The notes below the pieces were generated by a model. It saw only the letters and a list, made by a program, of their open reading frames with translations. It did not search any database and was not told the DNA's origin. Positions 57,074 through 64,000 of a stretch of DNA of 64,000 bases are shown here, in pieces. Within the stretch, counting starts at the first letter, position 1, and each line of letters opens with the position of its first letter. The position numbers were made by a program, and so were the translations under genes. This DNA is from Calycina herbarum (taxonomy: Eukaryota > Ascomycota > Leotiomycetes > Helotiales > Pezizellaceae), in assembly GCA_001414485.1 (NCBI GenBank), contig LLEY01000022.1:558001-622000 (forward strand), in the 5' to 3' direction.

Positions 57074-57607
57074 ACAGGCTAAGGGGAGGAAATCTGGATG
57101 TAGGCTGTGTTTGGCCAGAGGCTGTTTAGTATATGCCGGATAATCTCACTCCGTGCGCAATCCTACTATTTAGTTGCTCCTTAAATTATTCTATTTAAAT
57201 TATTCTATGACTTCTGGGTAATGTGGTTACAAAGAAGCCTGCCATTTTACCTAGGGAGCTAGATAATTATGCTGTACTATCGTATCTAAACCCGTATTCT
57301 CTCCATGTCCGAATTCCCAAAAGCTTCCTAATAAAACCGTAACATGCCAGGAACGTTGAGACGTATCTATCCATTGCCATTCGTATTCTCGCTTAATACC
57401 CTCACCCCCGAATTCCCGGCCTTGAAAAAAAACGCCATACGAAAGAAATAGCGGGATTGAATGTAATTCCCAAGTCCTTTGCTGAGAAAGCTATATCACA
57501 CCAAATTCATGGGGTAGACTAGCTTGTTCCTGAAACTAAATGCCTGCCATCTCGCCCTAAGTTAACTAATCATACCTCAAAATAGAATTCCGCAAGCAAA
57601 AGACTAT
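57074..57607. other. Convergent intergenic region, cassette copy 2
   Basis: Counterpart of 48412-48986 with shared short words in the same order. No gene supported. Confidence 0.5.
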
Positions 57608-58528
57608 TTATTTCCGGTCATTACAATCTTTATGACTAAGTGCTTTAACAACAATATCATAATTGTCGGTGCCGAATGATTGACCTGATTCTAAGATATA
57701 GGGGTTAGTCACTTGAAGGGAAAAAAATTAAGATTTATCTCGGGAGTCAAGAAGTGACTTCCAAAATAGAGAAAAGAACTCCAAGAACCCGAGACTCACC
57801 ACAGGCAAATTCATCACTAGTAAAACCATCAGAATGAATGTATGCATCAATGATATCCTCAGCATAGGTGGCTAAATAATCGCAGTTTAGATGAATCGGG
57901 AAATCGTTATCGTTGTAAAGAACAATCTCGTGGTTATTATCACAGGTTAGGTCGATACAAGTCCGAGAGCCAGCTCCGACTGTGCAACTGCCTCCTCTCT
58001 TCTTTAAAATTTCGATTCCTTCATAGATATTGTTGACATCTGCATAGTACCATGGTTGTGCTGTATGGCTTCTTATGTGTACCGAAACGTATATACAAGC
58101 TAAAAATTTGTTCCAGGGCTTGGGATCATACCAACTTGTCGGGAAATACTGCAAGTTGATTTTGCTCTTTGCGTGGGTAGACTGAGAACTCCATTCTGTG
58201 CTGGGTCATTAAAGTAGGCAATCAAGTCCATTCCTGCATCAAGAGTGTTGTTCCGGGTGCTACCGTTCATAAAATGGTCGCTGGTGTCGGTACATGATGG
58301 AGCGGCATAGACTCCAGAGAGTAAGAAAGAGGCCAGTGTTGTTGCGATAGGAAAATGCACATTGAAAGACTGCAGAGAAAATTGTACTTGGAGTAGAGTA
58401 AACGTAGAGAGACCATGACAAGCATATATATACTGGAAAAGGAGTTTGTAAGCACAAGTGTTTACAAAATAATAAAAGAACCCCGCCCCCAAAGGGTCAT
58501 TAGTTCTGAGTGAGACGAAAAACTCCAT
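57608..58528 (-). CDS. Small secreted cysteine-rich protein (cassette copy 2), possibly frameshifted
   Basis: The C-terminal exon is 57608-57684 and the intron 57685-57799 (GTGAGT...TCAG). The junction gives FACGQSFGTDNYDIVVKALS and a stop at 57608. The preceding exon contains QPWYYADVNNIYEGIEILKK, GGSCTVGAGSRTCIDLTC and NCDYLATYAEDIIDAY, aligned to the copy-1 pseudogene; two Cys of copy 1 are Tyr here. Upstream, in another frame, is signal-peptide text (HFPIATTLASFLLSGVYAAP) followed by CTDTSDHFMNGSTRNNTLDA and GMDLIAYFNDPAQNGV. The two frames overlap at about 58100-58154. Either a one-base shift or a very short (32-bp) intron would be needed to join them, so the N-terminal half may be broken. 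No ATG close to the signal peptide is in frame except one far upstream. Confidence 0.6.
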
Positions 58529-59150
58529 GCTATTTCCAACGACCTCCCGGAAGTCACCGTGTCCCTAATTAGGAGGGAAGAGGCTGAACGTGCCCTTGTT
58601 TGCCATGAAGAAGCATAGGGAATGAAGCACAATGATTTGCTCATTATTTAAGCTTACAGGTGTCTTATGGCACAGCCACCCGTCAACTGCAGCGGAAGAT
58701 AAAATCCGATGCCACATGGAAAGCAAAATATGTAGCGCTTACTGCATTCCACGTGGGAAGCGACCGTGCAAGCAGAAATAGCCCAACATAATCAAGGTCG
58801 TTCGGAGATTTAATAATCGAAGGGCTTTCCATATTTGGCTCATGCTTCGCAATGAGCTGGTACCTGCTTCGATCGCGGACCTTGCATGGTGAGGTAATCT
58901 CAATGAGAAATTTTCTCTTGTACCTCTAAGCCCGACAAAGGGGTGAGTCGCGAAGGTGATTCGTGCCGGGGGAGTGCACGTGAAGTTCTACGGGATGATG
59001 TCGCCATTGTGGTGCCATATATGGTGGGTTTGAAGTTGTTGAAATTATGGACGACGGGTCGCCCGTCACCTGACAGGCCCCTTTTTTCTACCTGAAAACA
59101 AAAACCAACTTCGAAAAACATTTTCGGACCTCTCGGGCTCGCGATGGACA
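58529..59150. other. Gene-less region
   Basis: Promoter side of the secreted-protein gene. A 73-aa minus-strand frame (58900-59121) has no supporting features. Confidence 0.5.
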
Positions 59151-59152
59151 GT

Positions 59153-59372
59153 AGAAGGTGGCATCAAATAATTCAGGGTCGTACCTGCCTACCTCTTTCG
59201 TTGTTCCAACTTTCTAGGGTAATTTGAGGTGATTAACCGAAGGACTTAGGATAATTTAGAATATTGACCTAGACGATTTAGAACACTCAAGTTCGATTGC
59301 CCCAACTTTCTAGGTTAATTACTGTGAATTGATTTACAGGGTTGTAACAAGGTAACTATTTACTGCCGCTTT
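59153..59372. mobile_element. TA-flanked foldback MITE, family 1 copy b
   Basis: The right end actgccgcttt plus TA (59373-59374) is identical to copy a at 3847-4060. The left end (gaaggtggcatcaa after TA at 59151-59152) is eroded. Shared interior words: cgttgttc(c/t)aa, ttctaggg/ttctaagg, ccaac(t)atcta/ccaactttcta. 220 bp against 214 bp. Confidence 0.65.
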
Positions 59373-59374
59373 TA

Positions 59375-59965
59375 TTGTCCACCCGAGGGCGCCGTAGAAC
59401 GCCAAACGGGAAATGGGAAATGGGAATTCGTGACGCGTAGGTAGTTTTGCGACACTCGGCTCCCCTTCTATAATTGAGCCAACACTTTCCTATAAAAGCG
59501 AAGTTAGCATGGATCTAATTAATTCAGTCTTAGACGCGGTTGTGGGCAACCGGGGAGGAAGAAATTCTTGCCTTTTGCTCCTACGTGCTGAAAAAAAAGT
59601 AAAGAAATGGCAGCTGACTAGTCTCAATTTTGTTAGAAAGGGATTTGCTCTTTCAAGGCGATGCTAATACAGTTTTTGATTAGAGGTTTTGGGAATGGTA
59701 GATTTGTAGTATTATTAACCCCAATCCCTTGCAAGGATATCGGTGGGGAATCCAAGACAGCGTTGGTCGTTTTACTAATACTTAAATGTCCATGAAACGT
59801 AAAAAACAATGCAGATTAATTTGAACCATCAGAAGGAATCCCATAATGATGCCATCTAAGTGCAACTAGCACTTCATTCTTCACATCCCCTCCCCAGAAA
59901 ACCTTACCTCCACTGCCATCGTTCCTCAGTATCAGACATTCTAGGGAAATCTAGAAGAAACTTAC
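59375..59965. other. Gene-less region
   Basis: Downstream of the minus-strand zinc-cluster gene, likely its terminator and 3' UTR. Nothing else seen. Confidence 0.5.
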
Positions 59966-61608
59966 CTACATGCCGAATTCCATGACGCCCTAAGTTAACA
60001 TTAGTACCTTGAATTAATTACAATAATTTGGCTCGCACTTACAAGCTTTTGGCAATCTGAACAGCGACTTTGACAATTTATGTCATTTATGTCATGGTTC
60101 GAGCAACCCAGAACATGGCATTTCTCGATTGGCGCTCTGAAGAATTGGTAAGGACCCTGATAACTTGAGAATTCCGTGAAACTTGAATACATTCGAGCAT
60201 TCAACGGGTCTGCTGCAAATGAATGACTGCCGGAATGCAAACCCGAAGGCCTACTGTGTATGCCACTTCTAGTGGAGCCGGATTTCCGGCGGTGTCTGGC
60301 ATCATCTGGGCGCATGTATTGCTCATCCAGATGCCTGTTTTCCTCCTCCCAACGATATTTGCTTTCGTGGGCTCGTTTGGCTTTCTCGTCGCCTGCTCTG
60401 GATTCTGTATCTTCTTGAAATAGCTGCGACAAGTTAGATAAAGTCCTCTTGGCTTGGTGCAAGTAATAGTCTTGGGATCTAATCACTATACCTTGAAGCA
60501 TGCATCGCAACGAAGTCCAGAACTTTCGATCTCCTTGAGACAGTCTATACAGCGCTTCTCCTCTCTTAATGGGGGTGTCCAACCGGGATTCTTGTACTAG
60601 AAGTTAAAATTCAATTAGCGAGGCTTAATATTCTATAAAAGAATGCAAAAGTGGAAGGCACTTACCATATCGCCAAGACATTTATAGCAAAACGCCTTGA
60701 TTCCCTTTTTGTTCATCTCCTTGTCGTGTAGGTACTCGAAATTCTTACCACTACGACGGCCTCTGCATTCTTTGTTCAGGCAGATTCTCTTGCTTAGTTC
60801 GGGCGTTTTAGCTCTGGAAGAGTCTTTATCTGTTGCATCAACTTTCACAGTAATTTTGGAAGCCGAAGAAGAAAGGTCAACCGTTGGCGCGGAAGAAACG
60901 ATACAACCAATTGGACTATCAGTCCTTTTAGTGTCTTTCTGTTGTTTTGGGTAGTCATCTATCGGAGGGGTCGAAGAAAGGTTGTCATATCCTAGATTGT
61001 GGTTTTGTTTAGGCTCTTCCCTGTCTCAGTGGACTCCTCTGTCCGAGGGGCTGAAGAAAAGCTATGACACGTGGGGTAGTATCCATGACTATGATTTCTT
61101 GGTTGCCCAGCGTAATGTTCCTCCAGTGAACCTGAATGGAAGCTACGATATGGTGGCTCTTGTCTGCTTCTAGGATCTTCTTGTGGTTCATAATATCGAT
61201 CCGATGAGCGGATATCATATTCTTGGCCGTACGTTTGCCCATGTCTTTTTGGTTCTCCGCCGTAATATTGTATCGGGGGTCTTCCAAAATGCGCGGTAGC
61301 TGGTTGAGCGAAATGGATAGTCTCGGATTTCTCGCTCAACGGTTAGTTGTAATAAAGGGATTTAAGGAAATATAAGTGTGATAAACCTACACCAAGGCAA
61401 TCTTCACAGGAACTCTCGTTAAAAAAGAATGTCTTTCTTGATATTGCAATTAATACACCTCTATCCTATTAGCTACACCCTTGAGCTCTCTCCTGAAGGT
61501 AGAACTGATTCTTACTTTGAACTCGTAACCCAGCTTTGGTTTGGAGTATGCTTGGGAACCATATCTCCCCTCATAACTTCTGTATGGGTGATCATTGTTG
61601 TATGCCAT
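59966..61608 (-). CDS. Multi-exon protein with CxxC clusters, unknown family; frame uncertain in the 5' half
   Basis: Exon 1 is 61516-61608 (MAYNNDHPYRSYEGRYGSQA..., 31 codons, donor gtaaga). Exon 2 begins at 61334 after ttgag and reads SEKSETIHFAQPATAHFGRP and QYYGGEPKRHGQTYGQEYDI. Its phase does not fit exon 1, and a second shift is needed near 61020 to enter NHNLGYDNLSSTPPIDDYPK. From there all is consistent: exon to 60666 (ICLNKECRGRRSGKNFEYLH, FCYKCLGDM), exon 60492-60596 (YKNPGWTPPL, RCIDCLKEIESSGLRCDACF), exon 60043-60423 (charged helix, then CHVLGCSNHDINDINCQSRC and SDCQKL) and exon 59966-59989 (GVMEFGM, stop), the last intron having a perfect branch site gtactaatgttaacttag. The CxxC pairs suggest a zinc ribbon that binds nucleic acid or protein. 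Tyr/Ser/Arg-rich N-terminus is probably disordered. Missed mini-exons or two frameshifts explain the 5' conflict. Confidence 0.6.
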
Positions 61609-62479
61609 TTTGGCCTCGGTTTTTTTGGCAACAGGAAAGTTTTTAAAATGTAAATTTCAAAGGATAAAGCCAAGAAAAAAAAAGCAAAAACCTTTTTATA
61701 CTCTTGTATGAGTTCTCCCGTGAATAATCATGCTTCTTGAGTTGTGAATCATTTCAAAATATTCTATAAATATATACTCCTTTGTTCGACTCGAATGTTG
61801 GATCCAACACCCCAACACACCGATATAGCAATGGGCCAAACAGACCACTTGGGTTCTAATAGTCCTATCAGAAAAATGGTTCAACAAACCAAAGGTATAC
61901 TTGTCAGGTTGGAGAACTTTTAACTGCTCTAAAATTAGACATCGACCTTGTGAAATCTTGCTAATTATATTTCATCAGTATATCCCTATTTTCAGCGTTC
62001 TCGTATACTTGATTCAACTATACAATTAAGCAATTCTGTCTACGCTTAATTTACACTCGCTTGAATGAATCATCATTGTTTTTTGAAATAACTTCAGTCT
62101 TCTGAACTGTCTACGCTATTTATTTAAATAATTGTTACCCGGAAGAGTATCCAATACACTATACTTCCAAAACATCCGAGGCTTTATCTAATGAAAGAAA
62201 TTAATCTAACGCTCTCGAGTATTTTATCTTACCAGAGTCGCTATTCAGTACTACAAAGTAGTTATTTGAGAGATCAATTCCGCAATTGCTAATTAATGAA
62301 TAAAGTATACTAGTACATTGGAAGCTATAAGCGAAACTAAAACAGGACTACACTAAAACAAGTCTTCAGGGTCATTGATTATTAACGTGTTTCACAAGCG
62401 AGTCGCCCACTTTTTCAACCTAGTGTTATTATAATATAAAATTCTTAATACTATATAAAGTTATTATTACTATAGAAGC
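61609..62479. other. Gene-less region with a family R repeat
   Basis: Promoter of the zinc-cluster gene, then AT-rich DNA. The repeat at 61979-62308 lies inside. No gene supported. Confidence 0.5.
61979..62308. repeat. AT-rich repeat, family R copy 3
   Basis: Right end (gatcaattccgcaatt...aatgaataaagtatact) and interior (gttacccggaagagtatc, ctatacttccaaaacatc) match copies 1 and 2. This copy keeps more C/G at positions where copy 2 has T/A, so it is the least RIP-altered of the three. Confidence 0.55.
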
Positions 62480-62850
62480 TATCTAGTATTCTTTAGAACT
62501 TTTGCTATCTTCTACATCTAATATTTCTGCCTAATAAGTACGAGAATTATGCCCAGTTTTACTACAACGGCTACAGTACCTGTCTACGCGAACTCTCTTC
62601 CTAGACTCTTTACCTTATTTCTGGCTACTATTTTCCTTAGATATAATTAAATTAGCTATGTCGCCTACTATTAATGTCTCTTAACTCTTAATATACTTCC
62701 TCTTACGACTTTTACATTTAGTTATAGCCTTAGTTATTATACAAAGACTAGTGATTTCCTTATATATTAATACTATATTATGTATTACCTTAGTTGAGCC
62801 TTTTTCGAGTTAATTAAGAGACTAAATAATAGAACTAGGTAACAAGTCTT
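62480..62850 (-). pseudogene. Transposase C-terminus relic with zinc knuckle
   Basis: The minus strand reads IITKAITKCKSRKRKYIKSQ, then KQGKESRKRVRVDRYCSRCS and KTGHNSRTYQ at about 62582-62535. CxxCxxxGHNxRTC tails are found on DDE-superfamily (pogo/Tc1-like) fungal transposases, here with the last Cys changed to Tyr. The rest of the transposase is absent to the right, where an LTR element begins. Confidence 0.55.
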
Positions 62851-62967
62851 AATGTCTTTGAATCCGATCTTGAATAAGCGTTGATTAAGCTATTATTTCG
62901 TATACGTTACTTAGTGTTTTAGGTGTTTATAGAGTGTCTTCTGGTATTGTTAGTGTTAGTGTACGAA

Positions 62968-63280
62968 TGTGATGGCCCGCTATCAGGAATGAGAGTTGCC
63001 AAGGTTGCGTGTATACTAGATAGGATACGTACCCGAGTATTAGGAATGTCCGGTTCGGACCTCCGAGTCTATTATTATTGTCCGAACCCTTTTGTATATA
63101 GATGCCCTTACCCTTAGTATCGGGAAAGGTTAATTTGATCTTTTCCTTTGTATTTAGAGCCTAGTATCTAAGTATATTATTCTACGGAACGCACTTCTAT
63201 ATACCTCTTTTATAGTATTATCTGTTTCGTACTGTTATATTAAAAGATTAAATTCTTCTTGTCGGGGACGGCCTGTTATA
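62968..63280 (+). repeat. Probable 5' LTR of a further LTR retrotransposon
   Basis: Starts TGTGATGGCCCGC; the end is near GGCCTGTTATA at 63280, followed by a stretch that could be a primer-binding site (ttactaagcgcg). A tatataga TATA-like word lies inside (about 63095). The 3' LTR is outside the window, so limits are tentative. Confidence 0.45.
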
Positions 63281-64000
63281 ATATCTTACTAAGCGCGTTA
63301 ACGTCCTATATCAAATTCGATTCGGCCTAGATTCGGATCAGTATAACGACAACCTTAAATTACTAGTTTATAGACAGCTAGTAATATCAGGGTTTAATAT
63401 CTATTAGTTAGCTAGTAAAAAGCGTATCTTCTAATACGTTAAGGAAGTAGAAGACGCTGAGAATTCCTAAGACTTCAAATAACCCTCTCTATATAGGGAT
63501 TGCTATATAAGGTTTAGAAAGTCGATATTAAGTTACCTAGAAGGCTCCCGAATCTACCCCTAAAACCCCTCTAACGACATCGAGTATATTAAACTAAGAA
63601 GCGACCCCAGGTCCCTCCTAAGCTCTGCTAGAGAGCGTTAAGCAACCTACTAGGGAAACTAGTAAGCCCCTCTCCGAATACGTACTAAACCGCACTTATA
63701 TACCTAAACCTAAAAAGTTAAGAAACAACAAAGGCAAGGGCCTAGCCTAAAACCTTAGAGACCTATAAGACTTTTCTAATATAGATAAGATATAGGGTAT
63801 AGTATAAGGATTAGAAGAAGAACTTCGAAACAATAACTATCGGTTTAGATAGTTAGAATCTATTATAAAAGAACTCTAAGAATAAACCAGAGTCCCTTAA
63901 TCTTCTCGACCTAAAACCGACTATAACTCTCCTTCTATTCTAAGCACTATACCAGACCCCTTTCGCTTAAGAAGCGAACCTGCCTCTGATGCCTTCCCTT
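63281..64000 (+). pseudogene. gag region of the truncated LTR retrotransposon
   Basis: Plus-strand text with many stops at Gln codons: NLRDL-type then DKI.GIV, ELRNNNYRF, LESIIKEL, and SLNLLDLKPTI near the edge. Helical charged composition fits a Gypsy-type capsid protein N-terminus. Cut by the window end at 64000. Confidence 0.5.

Noticed and set aside
58900..59121. 73-codon minus-strand frame
   Set aside because: No signal, domain or homologue in the window; typical chance ORF near a MITE.

Overview
This window looks like a filamentous ascomycete, probably a leotiomycete. The evidence is a VIB-1/Ndt80-type transcription factor, short GT-AG introns, GH71 alpha-1,3-glucanase remains, chromodomain Gypsy elements, a Tad1-like LINE, and AT-rich blocks whose many TAA/TAG codons sit where CAA/CAG would be expected. 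That last pattern is the signature of repeat-induced point mutation (RIP). The class assignment is an inference from gene content.

Layout. 1-1171: 3' part of a VIB-1/Ndt80-like regulator. 1172-7107: gene-poor DNA with a 75-bp tandem duplication and two TA-flanked miniature inverted-repeat elements (MITEs). 7108-34810: one small inverted-repeat element blown apart by nested retrotransposons. A Tad1-like LINE (minus strand, 14-bp target duplication) sits inside it. That LINE was hit by two full-length chromodomain Gypsy elements, a solo LTR of the same superfamily and an unrelated 242-bp solo LTR. One of the Gypsy elements was itself hit by a third Gypsy. Every LTR insertion still has a perfect 5-bp target duplication, so the order of events can be read directly. 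35341-43518: host genes, namely a coiled-coil protein, pseudogenes of a GPI-anchored secreted family, a small one-membrane-segment protein and an acidic conserved protein. 44786-46400: a patchwork of broken pieces of GH71, a membrane protein and the GPI family. 47425-58528: a two-gene cassette present twice, in which a four-helix membrane protein of about 330 aa converges on a small secreted cysteine-rich protein. The copies are separated by about 6.6 kb of transposons and a pseudogene. 59966-61608: a multi-exon gene with CxxC clusters. 62480-64000: transposase relics and the 5' end of another RIP-degraded LTR retrotransposon that runs off the window.

The main biology is a host-gene island split by heterochromatin-like repeats. 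Both membrane-protein copies are intact. One secreted partner carries two nonsense codons, and the other keeps an intron-containing reading frame with a possible break near its N-terminus. The duplicated membrane/secreted pair is the best candidate for an undescribed system. The nested repeat block is the best record of genome history.
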